This document shows positions 26,940-35,340 of a DNA stretch of 64,000 nt, one piece after another. This DNA is from Pirellulaceae bacterium. Its GTDB lineage: Bacteria; Planctomycetota; Planctomycetia; Pirellulales; Pirellulaceae. The number at the start of each line of letters is the position of its first letter. Positions within the stretch are counted from its first letter, which is position 1. Position numbers and translations under genes: made by a program. The DNA is taken from positions 186,001 to 250,000 of the forward strand of contig BPJV01000003.1 of assembly GCA_026004795.1 (NCBI GenBank). The letters are read 5' to 3'. The notes under the pieces were generated by a model. The model made no database searches, had not been told where the DNA came from, and was given only the letters and a program-made list of their open reading frames with translations.

Positions 26940-27068
26940 GTGCCGATCTTCGTGCCGATGCGCGATGTGCCGATCTTCGTGCCGATGCGCGATGTGCCGA
27001 TCTTCGTGCCGATGCGCGATGTGCCGATCTTCGTGCCGATGCGCGATGTGCCGGTCTTTGTGCCGATC
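26940..27068. repeat. 27-bp tandem repeat inside IS66-B
   Basis: Four exact units of GTGCCGATCTTCGTGCCGAT plus GCGCGAT (27 bases), then a fifth degenerate unit, start 50 bases after tnpC. On the minus strand they read in frame as a 9-residue repeat (HRHEDRHIA) without stops, an effect of the period being a multiple of three. Confidence 0.9.
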
Positions 27069-27473
27069 CGATGTGTCGGTCTGATGTGTCGGCCTGATGT
27101 GTCGGCCTGATGTGTCGGCCTGATGTGTCGGCCTGATGTGTCGGCCTGATGTGTCGGCCTGATGTGTCGGCCTGATGTGTCGGCCTGATGTGTCGGCCTG
27201 ATGTGTCGGCCTGATGTGTCGGCCTGATGTGTCGGCCTGATGTGTCGGCCTGATGTGTCGGCCTGATGTGCCGGTCTGATGTGCCGGTCTGATGTGCCGG
27301 TCTGATGTGTCGGTCTGATGTGTCGGTCTGATGTGTCGGTCTGATGTGCCGGTCTGATGTGCCGGCCTGATGTGTCGGTCTGATGTGCCGGTCTGATGTG
27401 CCGGCCTGATGTGCCGGTCTGATGTGCCGGCCTGATGTGCCGGCCTGATGTGTCGGCCTGATGTGTCAGCCTG
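27069..27473. repeat. 13-bp minisatellite inside IS66-B, about 31 units
   Basis: Head-to-tail units of GATGTGTCGGCCT, with variants in which TGTCGG is TGCCGG and CCT is TCT. Variants are clustered, which suggests local duplication rather than random change. Because 13 is not a multiple of 3, the array reads as a 13-residue periodic peptide (RHIRP / THQAD type) on the minus strand with no stop; this is not evidence for a protein. It ends 137 bases before the IS right end. Confidence 0.92.
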
Positions 27474-27610
27474 TGCTAATTGCTGCGCGTTAACTCGCGT
27501 CCGCCGCCCTGCCTGCGGAATCGTCCCTCTCACCTTCTTCTATCGAACCGAGCAAGTCAGACGGCCCCACCAACGCCCCCATCGGCCAATGGCCCTGCTG
27601 GGCGCTTACA

Positions 27611-27786
27611 ACTCTATTGCGCCATCGGCTGCAGCGGTGTAACAGATTCCAGCCTTTGCGAGTCGCGGTGCCAGGGCTCTAAGTGTCTTGGCTGAATTGA
27701 TGCCTTTATAGAATGCAGATCGCTGAGCGTCCGACAAACCTGCGAGGTCATTAGATTGAATACGCTCAATCAGCCAATCGTAATAC
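27611..27786 (-). pseudogene. 5' part of the toxin gene interrupted by IS66-B
   Basis: Between IS66-A copy 3 and IS66-B the minus strand stays open and reads YYDWLIERIQSNDLAGLSDA, QRSAFYKGINSAKTLRALAP and RLAKAGICYTAAADGAIE up to the IS66-B boundary. With the piece at 23745-24147 it would make one tip domain. The upstream trunk is missing because IS66-A copy 3 begins here. Helical, no known family recognised. Confidence 0.6.
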
Positions 27787-27921
27787 GTGAGTTTGCGGTA
27801 AGCGTGCGGGCTGGAAAAATCTTGGATGGAATTGGGCGGGTGATTGGTGGCCTGAGCGACCTAGATGGTGGTGGTGGTGGTGGTGGTGCTTGTGGTGGTG
27901 GGAGGGGGCGATAGCCTGGAA

Positions 27922-29649
27922 CTAGCGGGTTGCCGGGGCTGGCGGCTGGCTGGATTCGGATGCTTCAGGGGACACATCCGCCTGAGAAAGCTCGGTTTGA
28001 CGCCGAGCGTAGTTCCAAGGGAGCCAGGCATGGGGCTGGGAGGCCACGTCGTCGGCGTGGCGAAGCAACGCTACCAGATATTGATAAGGATTGATGCGAT
28101 TCAATTCGCACGTGTGGATCAGCGTCATGTAGACGTCGCCCGCCTCTGCTCCGTTGGCTGAGCGATAGAAGAGCGAGTTCTTGCGGTGCAAAATCGATTT
28201 CTTCAGGGCGCGCTCGGCCACGTTGTTATCCAGAGGAGCACCGGGAACTCGCAAGAACTGCGTCAGCCGCTCCCAGTGCTTGAGCATGTAGTTGATCGCG
28301 TGCCCCAGCGCTGAATTCGGCTCCACCCGCCGGTCGTCCAATTGCCGGGTCAGCCATTTGTGCAGGCCGTCCATCACCCGTTGGCTCTTGGCTCGGTGCA
28401 ACGCCAGCCGCTTCTGGGGAGACAATCCCTTACGCCGCGCCTCGGCATCCACGCGGTAGACGTGACTGAGCTGCCGGATCACATACTCCGCCTCGTCGGG
28501 GAACACCTCGACCAGGTCCACGAAGTTACGCCGCGCGTGGGCCAGACAATGGGCCACGATCGCTCGCAGCTCATCGGGCATGTTCCGCGACAACGCATCG
28601 CACATCTGGATCGGCGCAGCCAGTTCTTCCGGTCGATCGCGCAGCACCGCTGCCAGGTTTTCGCCCGCATGCCGATGCCCGCTGAAAAAGAGCGCAGCAT
28701 CGAGCCCTTCTCGGCGGGCAACCACCGTCGAAGTGAACGTGCCGGTGCGAGTTCGACCTGAGCCGCTATCCGGTTTTTCCAAGCCCAGCTTATTCAGGAT
28801 CTTGATCGACGTGTCGTCGTTGTGATACAAGTCCCAATGCGATGTCTCATGGATCAAGGCGTGGTAAACCAGCTTGGGGATGGGCAGGTAGGTGGCAACG
28901 ATTTGCCACTGCGTCGACGGCGGGAGGGGCGTGCCCAACGCCTCCTCCAGCCGTGCCAGTCGGTTGAAAGGCAACCCCGACCCGTATTTCAACAGAGCAA
29001 TCATGGCCGCGGACGTCTCGTCGTACTTCTGTCCCTGCGCTTCGGGCGGCGTCTCGGCGTGGAACAACTGTCCGCACAGAGTGCATCGCAATCGCTGCAG
29101 CCGATAGACCGTCGCTGCCAACGGCGGCTGGCCGCTGACCCGCACCACCACCCGCGGACCGATCTCGTAGAGCTTGCCGTCACCGCACTCCGGGCAGATG
29201 TCGTCAGGTCGCAATCGATCGTGCTCGACGCGGACCTCTCGCGCCGCCTGGTATTGGTCGGCCCCGTTGCGTCCATGTCCGGGCTGAGCGGGCGAGGCCG
29301 GCGACGCTGGTTCCGACGCGGCAGCGCCGTCCGTCTCAGCCCCCTCGGCCGCCGCCTGATCGTCCGACTTGCCGCGACCGATCACGTTCTTCAGCGTCTC
29401 GGTGCTGCCGAACAACACTCGCTTGAGCCGACTTAGCCGGACGTGGTCGTCACGCAACAGGCTCATCACATAGTCGTACGACCGCAGCACTTTCAGCAGC
29501 AGGTCGTAGTCCGACTCTTCCAACTTCCGCTGCTCGATCCGGTCCAGCAGCCGGTTCAAGTCGTCGATCGTGATGTCGACCACTTGCACCTCCGGCCGCG
29601 ATGAGCCTGATCGTCGTGATGGTCGTTTCCGTTTTGCCGAGCCAGCCAT
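27922..29649 (-). CDS. tnpC: IS66-A transposase TnpC, copy 3
   Basis: Full-length 575-residue TnpC with intact zinc ribbon, DDE residues and the long C-terminal tail TELSQADVSPEASESSQPPA. The body is almost identical to copies 1 and 4, so these three are recent relatives and copy 2 is the outlier. Confidence 0.92.
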   Translation of the reverse strand: MAGSAKRKRPSRRSGSSRPEVQVVDITIDDLNRLLDRIEQRKLEESDYDLLLKVLRSYDYVMSLLRDDHVRLSRLKRVLFGSTETLKNVIGRGKSDDQAAAEGAETDGAAASEPASPASPAQPGHGRNGADQYQAAREVRVEHDRLRPDDICPECGDGKLYEIGPRVVVRVSGQPPLAATVYRLQRLRCTLCGQLFHAETPPEAQGQKYDETSAAMIALLKYGSGLPFNRLARLEEALGTPLPPSTQWQIVATYLPIPKLVYHALIHETSHWDLYHNDDTSIKILNKLGLEKPDSGSGRTRTGTFTSTVVARREGLDAALFFSGHRHAGENLAAVLRDRPEELAAPIQMCDALSRNMPDELRAIVAHCLAHARRNFVDLVEVFPDEAEYVIRQLSHVYRVDAEARRKGLSPQKRLALHRAKSQRVMDGLHKWLTRQLDDRRVEPNSALGHAINYMLKHWERLTQFLRVPGAPLDNNVAERALKKSILHRKNSLFYRSANGAEAGDVYMTLIHTCELNRINPYQYLVALLRHADDVASQPHAWLPWNYARRQTELSQADVSPEASESSQPPAPATR

Positions 29650-29930
29650 CGAGACGTCCACCGATTTGCAAGTCAGAGCGCGGGAATCGTTGAAGACCGC
29701 TTCGTGCTGCCGCTGCTGAGACACACGAGCAACTGGAACACACGAGGTACTCAGCCGCTCGGCAGCTGCGCCGCACGGCAGCTGCGCCGCACGGCAGCTG
29801 CGCCGCCCGGGAGACCGAGCCGCCCGGACTATTAAGCAGTCGACGAAGCCGCCATCGTTTTATCCCATTTCGGCGAAATGGTAGAACGTCAATTTTCGAA
29901 AAAATGACCAGCCTGGAGTGCCCCGGGCCG

Positions 29931-30296
29931 CTAGGCGCCGCGCCGCACCGGCCGCCAGTCCTCCGGAGCTTCGGTTCGCTCGGGATTCCCCGCCGCCAAC
30001 AGAACCAACAGTTGATGGGCGGCCAGCGATGCGGCTGCCGCGTCCTTGACGCCGTCGGGCCAGTGCCGGAAGCGTCCGGTCGACAGCCGTTTCTGGCACA
30101 GCCAAAACCCCTGGCCGTCGTACATCAGCACCTTGATGGCCGTGGCCCGGCGGTTGCGGAACACGAACACGGCGCCGTCCAGAGGATCTTCATCGAGCAC
30201 GTCCTTGCACAGCCGTACCAACCCGTCGATGCCCTTGCGAAAATCAGCCGGCTCGACCGCCACCAGCAGACGCATGTGCGGGGTGATCTGCAGCAT
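29931..30296 (-). CDS. tnpB: IS66-A accessory protein TnpB, copy 3
   Basis: 121-residue TnpB, same sequence as in the other copies by eye; starts 5 bases after the tnpA stop. Confidence 0.93.
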   Translation of the reverse strand: MLQITPHMRLLVAVEPADFRKGIDGLVRLCKDVLDEDPLDGAVFVFRNRRATAIKVLMYDGQGFWLCQKRLSTGRFRHWPDGVKDAAAASLAAHQLLVLLAAGNPERTEAPEDWRPVRRGA

Positions 30297-30301
30297 GGCC
30301 G

Positions 30302-30886
30302 CTACTCCTGGCGGACCAGTTGGCTGAGCGCAGCCAGGTCGGGCGGTGTGCTTCCCTTCCAACGCAGGGTCAGCTTGGTACCGCGGCCGTTCTCGAATTC
30401 CAATTCGCACTCCGCCTGCGGACTGATGTTCGTTACCGGAGCCAACTCCACAAATGCCCCGGCACTGCCACGACGACGCTTCTTTGGAGTGTCAACGGCC
30501 TTACCCCGGGCTCCACCACGACCGTCCAACCGTCTTTGCAAGGTATAGTAATCGAGCTTCAGCGACCCGGCGGTCTTCGCGACGCCGTGCCTGCGAGCGA
30601 CCTGGCATGCCAGATTCCAAAGTTCATCTGGAATCCGCCCGCGTCCCGACTTGGCCGCCCGCCACTGCCTGAACGCCTCCGCGGCCTGCTCGAAAAGACG
30701 ATCGTTCGTTGCAGTAGAATCGTTCGTCGCAGTAAGCCGATCGTTCGTTGCAGTAGAATCGTTCGTCGCAGTAAGACGCTCGTTCGTTGCAGTAAGAGAA
30801 TCGCTAACTGTAGTAGAATCGTTAGTTGCAGCAAGAGAATCGTTCGTTGCGGTGAGACAATCGTTCGATGCAGTAAGCTGTTCCAT
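30302..30886 (-). CDS. tnpA: IS66-A protein TnpA, copy 3
   Basis: Longest TnpA of the four, 194 residues. Its N-terminal repeat holds about ten ND dipeptides (LTATNDSTATNDRLTATNDS and so on) against four or so in copies 1 and 4. The HTH domain and C-terminus are unchanged apart from WRAAKSG for WRGAKSG and AGSLKLDY for AGALKLDY. Confidence 0.9.
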   Translation of the reverse strand: MEQLTASNDCLTATNDSLAATNDSTTVSDSLTATNERLTATNDSTATNDRLTATNDSTATNDRLFEQAAEAFRQWRAAKSGRGRIPDELWNLACQVARRHGVAKTAGSLKLDYYTLQRRLDGRGGARGKAVDTPKKRRRGSAGAFVELAPVTNISPQAECELEFENGRGTKLTLRWKGSTPPDLAALSQLVRQE

Positions 30887-31068
30887 GGAACGGAGCTCCT
30901 TTCGGCTAGAGGATCAAACCCACCTCCAGCCTACCCGTTCCCCCAAAAATCCTCACACACGCTTACCGCAAACTCACGGTGGATGGCACCAGTGGCCGCC
31001 GGTGGATGGCGCCAGTGCCGCGACCTCCGCCGACCGATTGCTTTCCGCTCTGCACCCTCCACCCATAT

Positions 31069-31671
31069 TCACGGCTTTACTACGCCATCCGGCCACTTTA
31101 ACTGTGAAGCATCGATAAAATCCACGCCCGTTAGCCCGGAGCTCTCGATAACGGTTTTTGCCCGTTCGTTAACAAGAATGTGCTTTGGATACTCCCTGAC
31201 CGTAAAGAAGTCGGAACCATCATACGCATCTTCGTCGACAATGATCCCGTGCTCAAAAGCCGAGTAGCGTCTCAGGCCACAAGCGTCACAGGTCCGCTTC
31301 AAAGTGATTCCGGAATCAGGGTGGGCAAAACCTCCGTCGCCGACAACTACAAACTCCCAAAGTTTCGGAATTCTGGACCGGTCCACGCGTTTTGCGATCG
31401 AGTCGATCACGACAGGTTCCACGCGGAAACCGGTTAATCCTGCCTCCCGTAGCTTTTGAAGTGCAATATCGGTTATGACCACATCACTCAAAAGCGTGGA
31501 CGAGAAATCAGTTATGCGATTCGAGAGAATATCTATACGTAACGGCGTGATTCGCCGCCCTGCTCGTTGATGCCCAGGGTTTTTCGGGCATTTAATTCCC
31601 TCCCAGTCGTTGTGAGGAGATAGTTCAACAAACCGATGGTTGGTAATGCGAAGGTCGAAGAACGTTGACAT
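31069..31671 (-). CDS. Probable immunity protein, double-CXXCG-like, partner of the DUF2380-type tip
   Basis: Protein of 200 residues from ATG 31671 (MSTFFDLRITNHRFVELSPH); the open frame upstream is the toxin shadow. It has a clear CDACG motif about 130 residues in and a degenerate CPKNPGHQRAG in the first third, resembling the double-CXXCG family that sits beside DUF2380 proteins in myxobacteria. The start lies 2 bases after the toxin stop, so the two are translated together. Immunity function is inferred from family and position. The C-terminus contains a mixed alpha/beta segment (VREYPKHILVNERAKTVIES). Confidence 0.65.
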   Translation of the reverse strand: MSTFFDLRITNHRFVELSPHNDWEGIKCPKNPGHQRAGRRITPLRIDILSNRITDFSSTLLSDVVITDIALQKLREAGLTGFRVEPVVIDSIAKRVDRSRIPKLWEFVVVGDGGFAHPDSGITLKRTCDACGLRRYSAFEHGIIVDEDAYDGSDFFTVREYPKHILVNERAKTVIESSGLTGVDFIDASQLKWPDGVVKP

Positions 31672-31673
31672 TG

Positions 31674-32648
31674 TCAGATCCCAAATTGTTCCCGCATTTT
31701 GGCTAACTGCTCGAGTATCTCCTCCGCACTCGCCGTCGGGTTTTTCTTGAAAAACTCTTCCCACACGCGGTTCCAGTTTCCACCTCCGTTCGTGTGAATG
31801 CCGTTCGGCTTGAGCCGATGCTTCGCCTGGTCTAGAGGAATCTTGAAATCTTCGATGTCGAGCCCAGCACGCTCAAAGTAGCCGCGCACCTTCTTTGAGC
31901 GCGGTAGGAGGTGATGCATCTCAATGACATCATCACATCCGTTATTATGTACCAGGACGCCGCTGGTGGCGACGCGGTAGAGGTGTTCGCCCTGGACGGT
32001 GAGGTTGTATACGCGGTGAGTGCCGGGGAGGGTGCGGCGGGCAACGACCGTAACCAGGCCGCCGACGCCGTCGAGCTGCTCGCCTTCAACCAGTTCCGCC
32101 GCGCTGAGCCACGCATTGCGGGTGACGCTGTAGAACTTGTGATTGCCCGTCGGGCGGAGGGTTTCGAGCCGGCCGTCCGGGCCGCGCAGGTCCAGCTCGA
32201 TGACGTCGCGGTTGAGGTGATTGACGGTCGTCAGAACCAGTCGGCCAGGGCCGGGCGGCGGTTGCGGGCACTGCTGGATCGACAGCACCGTGCCGGTCAG
32301 ACCTTCCGGCAGGCCCATGTCGACCAAGTCCAGCGGCAGCGGGACTTCGGCGCCTTCGCTCGCTTCGACCGCTTCGCACCACTGGTTCGACTGCACCGTG
32401 CGGACGTTGATGTCGTCGACGGTTCCGTCTTCCCAGACCTGGAATCGCTGAATCGTCAGCAGCTTATGCGTCTCCGGCCCCGGCTCGGTCAGGTCCAGGA
32501 ATTGTGAGCGATGGCTCGGTGGATTGTACGCCGGTTTGGGGGATCGAGGGCACGCCAGGGACTGGCGTGGCACTAAAGTAGTCCGGCAGTCCCTGCCGGA
32601 AGTGGTGCAGTCAAAACGCCCCTTCCAAACCAACCCCCAAAACCGCAA
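31674..32648 (-). CDS. Orphan Hint-domain cassette with DUF2380/HNH-like toxin tip
   Basis: The 5' part repeats, in this window, the pretoxin Hint anchor: DGTVDDINVRTVQSNQWCE, VLTTVNHLNRDVIELDLRGP, TGNHKFYSVTRNAWLSAAEL and VYNLTVQGEHLYRV with the closing VLVHNNG, the C-terminal half of an autoproteolytic Hint fold. The tip that follows (about 80 residues) has EMHHLLPRSKKVRGYFERAG, PLDQAKHRL and GNWNRVWEEFFKKNP, the pattern of DUF2380-type putative HNH nucleases (HH...H). The true start is unknown: the first 50 codons lie in the repeated intergenic module, so the Hint cassette has no trunk of its own and is likely silent until recombined. An immunity gene follows by 2 bases. Confidence 0.75.
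   Translation of the reverse strand: MRFWGLVWKGRFDCTTSGRDCRTTLVPRQSLACPRSPKPAYNPPSHRSQFLDLTEPGPETHKLLTIQRFQVWEDGTVDDINVRTVQSNQWCEAVEASEGAEVPLPLDLVDMGLPEGLTGTVLSIQQCPQPPPGPGRLVLTTVNHLNRDVIELDLRGPDGRLETLRPTGNHKFYSVTRNAWLSAAELVEGEQLDGVGGLVTVVARRTLPGTHRVYNLTVQGEHLYRVATSGVLVHNNGCDDVIEMHHLLPRSKKVRGYFERAGLDIEDFKIPLDQAKHRLKPNGIHTNGGGNWNRVWEEFFKKNPTASAEEILEQLAKMREQFGI
32551..32599. repeat. Paired-hairpin element upstream of Hint cassette 1
   Basis: CACGCCAG-GGA-CTGGCGTG followed after 13 bases by CCGGCAG-TCC-CTGCCGG. Both stems are perfect. The loop triplets are complementary and the cores are inverted repeats of one another, as in REPIN-type doublets. The same pair precedes the two other Hint cassettes. 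Confidence 0.85.
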
Positions 32649-32703
32649 CCCGAGGCCACAAAAGCACTTGCGGTCAAAAATAAATTGGGTGGCACCGTAA
32701 GTT
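32645..32703. repeat. Cassette-boundary repeat (GGGTGGCACC motif)
   Basis: Conserved string with CCACAAAAGCACTTGCGG, an A/T-rich spacer and GGGTGGCACCGTAAG. It lies 58 bases past the stop of the next immunity gene. Related copies occur near 34560, 34890, 38600, 38905, 40670 and 42575, always in this orientation. Confidence 0.75.
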
Positions 32704-32753
32704 TATCCTCGCGCACCTGCCCTCTTTTTCCGTCGTTTCTTTCCCAGTGGCAA

Positions 32754-32984
32754 TCAAAGCAGGTCAACCTCAGGATTTATCTGAGGCATACCGATTTCAT
32801 CGTTGCTCAGGCCGAAGACCTCAGCTTGCTGCTGAATTAGCGAAACAACTTCATGGTATGCCATCAAACGCCCGATGTCGTAATCAGTGTTCGATGAATC
32901 CCGCTCTTCTTTCGCTTCTTTGGCCTTTTCGACGATTAAGCCAACCAAATCTCGAAGGTAGTTTGTTACAACTGTGTCGTTCAT
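32754..32984 (-). CDS. Small helical protein, probable immunity partner
   Basis: 76 residues from ATG 32984 (MNDTVVTNYLRDLVGLIVEK), mostly helical and acidic (KEAKEERDSSNTDYDIGRL, then HEVVSLIQQQAEVFGL). The ATG overlaps the TGA of the upstream tip by four bases (ATGA). Position, size and coupling mark it as the immunity gene of that tip; no family recognised. Confidence 0.65.
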   Translation of the reverse strand: MNDTVVTNYLRDLVGLIVEKAKEAKEERDSSNTDYDIGRLMAYHEVVSLIQQQAEVFGLSNDEIGMPQINPEVDLL

Positions 32985-33781
32985 GACCCACCTCCCATAC
33001 TCCGTAGTAGCCCTTCTAGAATCTCCAACTGCTCTTGTAGTCTCACGATATCCGAGGGCCACTTATTCTTCAGCAAAGCTTGCTGCTGCCGCGGATCGAG
33101 CTTGTCAAAACCGGGAATGTACTTACCGGGATTCGCAATTTTGTCCTGATGTTCTGCAATTTGTTTCTTCAGCGAGTTGATACCTTTCTGAATTTGGGAT
33201 GCTGGCTTACCAGCGTAGTTTTTGAGGAATCCGGCATGCTTACCACCTTGCCGAGCAACTTCGAATGCACTCCTTGGGGCATTCTTGGCGAGCTGCTTTC
33301 CGGCCTCGGCGGCTTCGTCGCCGTATTTTGCAGCGTAGCGAGCAACTTTTCCACCCTTGCCGATGGCGTCGCCGTAGACTGGGATCATGGATGCGAATGA
33401 CAGGCCGGCGCCCACATGATCGCCGCGAGCCAATGAAATCACTCCGTTGACTCCATCGGCCGCTTCACCGATTACGGGAATGCAGCCCACTACGTCTAGC
33501 CCCAGTTGGACTTTGTCCCAAAAGCCACCCCAACCGGATCTGCTTGGCGAGCTGCTTGAATATGAAGTCGATTGCCCCGAGCCAGAGTAAGCGGTTGTAG
33601 TAGACGCCGCCGGACGAGCCGCCTTCTTCCTCGCCGAACACGTCACCTTGGTAGTCCCCGGCGTAACCATCGAGATCGCCGCCGTCGGATGAATCGCCGG
33701 ATTGGTCACTTGAGGAGGGGTCGGTGCTGCTGGGTGGATCGCCGGTGGTGTCGAGGTAGTCGAGCGGGAAAAGTTCTTCAA
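32981..33781 (-). CDS. Orphan pretoxin plus unassigned helical toxin tip
   Basis: The meaningful part begins near 33600. A Ser-rich linker leads to a pretoxin segment GFWDKVQLGLDVVGCIPVIG / EAADGVNGVISLARGD and GAGLSFASMIPVYGDAIGKG, hydrophobic and typical of regions preceding toxin tips. The tip (about 100 residues) has GGKHAGFLKNYAGKPASQIQ, KGINSLKKQIAEHQDKIANP and WPSDIVRLQEQLEILEGLL. Conserved His and Trp are seen, but the catalytic class is not recognised. The nominal TTG start at 33781 is out of frame with the trunk remnant upstream (33600-34125), which implies a frameshift near 33600. The immunity gene overlaps the stop. Confidence 0.65.
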   Translation of the reverse strand: MKNFSRSTTSTPPAIHPAAPTPPQVTNPAIHPTAAISMVTPGTTKVTCSARKKAARPAASTTTAYSGSGQSTSYSSSSPSRSGWGGFWDKVQLGLDVVGCIPVIGEAADGVNGVISLARGDHVGAGLSFASMIPVYGDAIGKGGKVARYAAKYGDEAAEAGKQLAKNAPRSAFEVARQGGKHAGFLKNYAGKPASQIQKGINSLKKQIAEHQDKIANPGKYIPGFDKLDPRQQQALLKNKWPSDIVRLQEQLEILEGLLRSMGGGS

Positions 33782-34125
33782 GAGCTTCTTCCAGCGGGGT
33801 CTTTTGCCAGGGGGCGCCGTTGGTGGGATGGTATTGGTAACCGGTTAGGTGGACTTCATCGTCACCTGAAACCGTGAACGACTCATCGATCTGGCCGGTC
33901 GATGGATCGAAGAGGGCGTTCCAGTTGGCCGAGCGCTGGAACGATGCATCGCGCAGCGATTGGTAATCCCAACCCATCTCGCCCAGCAACAAAACGGCCT
34001 GGTCGACCGAATCGTAATGCTGTTGGTAATCGACCGACGAAGTGGCCGACGAGGATGCCGAACCGTTCCACGTGAACCTGTCATCAGCGGCCAGGCTGGC
34101 CGACAGCGAGCCAGTACGGGACGGA
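33600..34125 (-). pseudogene. 3' end of a trunk gene, paralogue of the main toxin gene
   Basis: In frame it reads SLSASLAADDRFTWNGSAS, VDQAVLLLGEMGWDYQSLRD, ASFQRSANWNALFDPSTGQI and DEVHLTGYQYHPTNGAPWQK, closely matching residues near 960-1050 of the trunk encoded from 47002. Everything upstream of about 34125 is lost and replaced by repeats, so only an anchor of about 180 codons remains. It then shifts frame into the tip at 32981-33781. Confidence 0.75.
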
Positions 34126-35249
34126 GTGGTAGGTCATGCTGCGGCTCACAGCGATAGGTCATGCTGTGGCTCATGGGCGCGAGGGATTCAAATACATTCG
34201 CCGCATCGATAGGTCGCCCCTTCAGGGCGATCAGGGATCGTGTCGATCTCTTGCCACCCAGGGCGGCGGCCGCGTGCTCGCGGTGCTCGCTTGACGGCCT
34301 TGCCCCGGGCTAGTTTGGTCTGGCCCCTGCGGGGCGTTGCCGCCAGGCTACGGTGCCGCAAAGGCTTCGCCCAAACTCCACACTCGCCTAGACCTGCCTG
34401 GCGAGCGAGGCCGATTGCGACAGCCGCTCGAACACCCCGGCCAGCCGCCGCACAGCCTCACAGGGACGGTCGGACCACGCTGCCGAACAGTCCTGTATAG
34501 ACAGCATACCGAAGTCACGGAGCGCCAACCCGAAGGCCATAACTTATAGTTGCAGAAGCACTTGCGGCAATATAATTGGTGGGTGGCACCAAAATACTCG
34601 CTCCCCAGGGCGTCGGCCGCGATCGAGCGATGCTCGATCGACGGCCTTGCCCTGGGCTAGGTTGGTCTGGCTCCTGCGGGGCCGTGCCGCCAGGCTACGT
34701 TGCCGCCAGGGCTTCGCCCAAACTCCACACTCGCCTGGACCTGCCTGGCGAGCGATTCCAACCGCCGTTCGCACAACTCGGACAAATTCGCGCACAACTC
34801 GGACAGCCGTCCAACAGTCCCGCAGGGACAGCCTGCCGAAGCCACGGCTCGCCGACCAACGGATTCTAACTTCTTATCGCAGAGACACTTGCGTCAACCC
34901 AATGGATGGGTGGCACCAAACTGTCACCCTCTTCGATCCCGATTCAAACCGTGAAGTGGCGCAATGATCGCCCTCCAGGCGAGAGTCCAGAGTTGTATTC
35001 CCAGTTCGAGTCTCGTTTTCAGCCGCGAAGCGGCGGGATGATCTAGCTCCGGGCGTGAGCCCGGAGTTTGGATGGCGCATTGTTTCCCAACAGTCCCGCA
35101 GGGACGGCATGCCTACGCCTTCCAGTAGTGGAATTCGCCAGAATTCCCAAATGCCACAATTTGCCCCGAAGGGGCAGCGCCATGAAAGCCCAGGGCAGAG
35201 CGCCAGCGGCGTAGCCGCTGGAAGCGCCGCCCTGGGAACACGAACGACC
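34126..35249. repeat. Repeat field between trunk remnant and IS66-A copy 4
   Basis: No gene. A unit at 34258-34475 is repeated at 34602-34920 and in part at 38400-38634 beyond the IS. It has CCCAGGGCG near the start, CCAGGCTACG, GCTTCGCCCAAACTCCACAC, CTGCCTGGCGAGCGA and CCGCAGGGAC. Two of these units end in the GGGTGGCACC boundary motif. 34133-34165 holds two AGGTCATGCTG(C/T)GGCTCA direct repeats, and 35158-35237 is an inverted partial copy of the type B repeat at 2011. Confidence 0.75.
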
Positions 35250-35340
35250 GTGAGTTTGCGGTAAGCGTGTGTGAGGATTTTTGGGAGAACGGGTAGGCTG
35301 GAGGTGGGTTTGATGCTCTAGCCGAAAGGAGCGCCGTTCC

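Larger units (their letters stand above)
24149..27609 (+). mobile_element. IS66-B, a second IS66-family element
   Basis: Element of about 3.46 kb bounded by GTAAGCGCCCATCAG at 24149 and its inverse CTGCTGGGCGCTTAC ending at 27609 (14 of 15 positions pair). It carries tnpA, tnpB and tnpC on the plus strand and belongs to a different IS66 subgroup from IS66-A. More than 700 bases after tnpC are filled by minisatellites. It sits inside a toxin-tip gene; the flanking 8 bases (GCCGTTTT and AACTCTAT) do not match, so no target duplication is left. Confidence 0.88.
27787..30977 (-). mobile_element. IS66-A copy 3 (IS66 family), complete
   Basis: Full element of 3191 bases, the longest of the four because of extra repeat units. 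The terminal repeats are GTGAGTTTGCGGTAAGCGTG at 27787 and CACGCTTACCGCAAACTCAC ending at 30977. Three units of the 16-bp CAGCTG repeat lie between tnpB and tnpC, and the tnpA N-terminal repeat is the longest. The flanking octamers do not match. Confidence 0.93.

Noticed and set aside
27069-27473. Possible CRISPR array
   Set aside because: Units are 13 bases, directly adjacent, with no unique spacers and no cas genes nearby.
26910-27533. 207-residue open frame of His/Arg/Thr repeats on the minus strand
   Set aside because: It is created by the 13-bp and 27-bp tandem arrays, which lack stop codons in this frame; there is no start signal and no protein-like composition.
27779-30985. 8-bp target-site duplication around IS66-A copy 3
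   Set aside because: Flanking octamers CGTAATAC and GGTGGATG do not match in either orientation; the same holds for the other copies.
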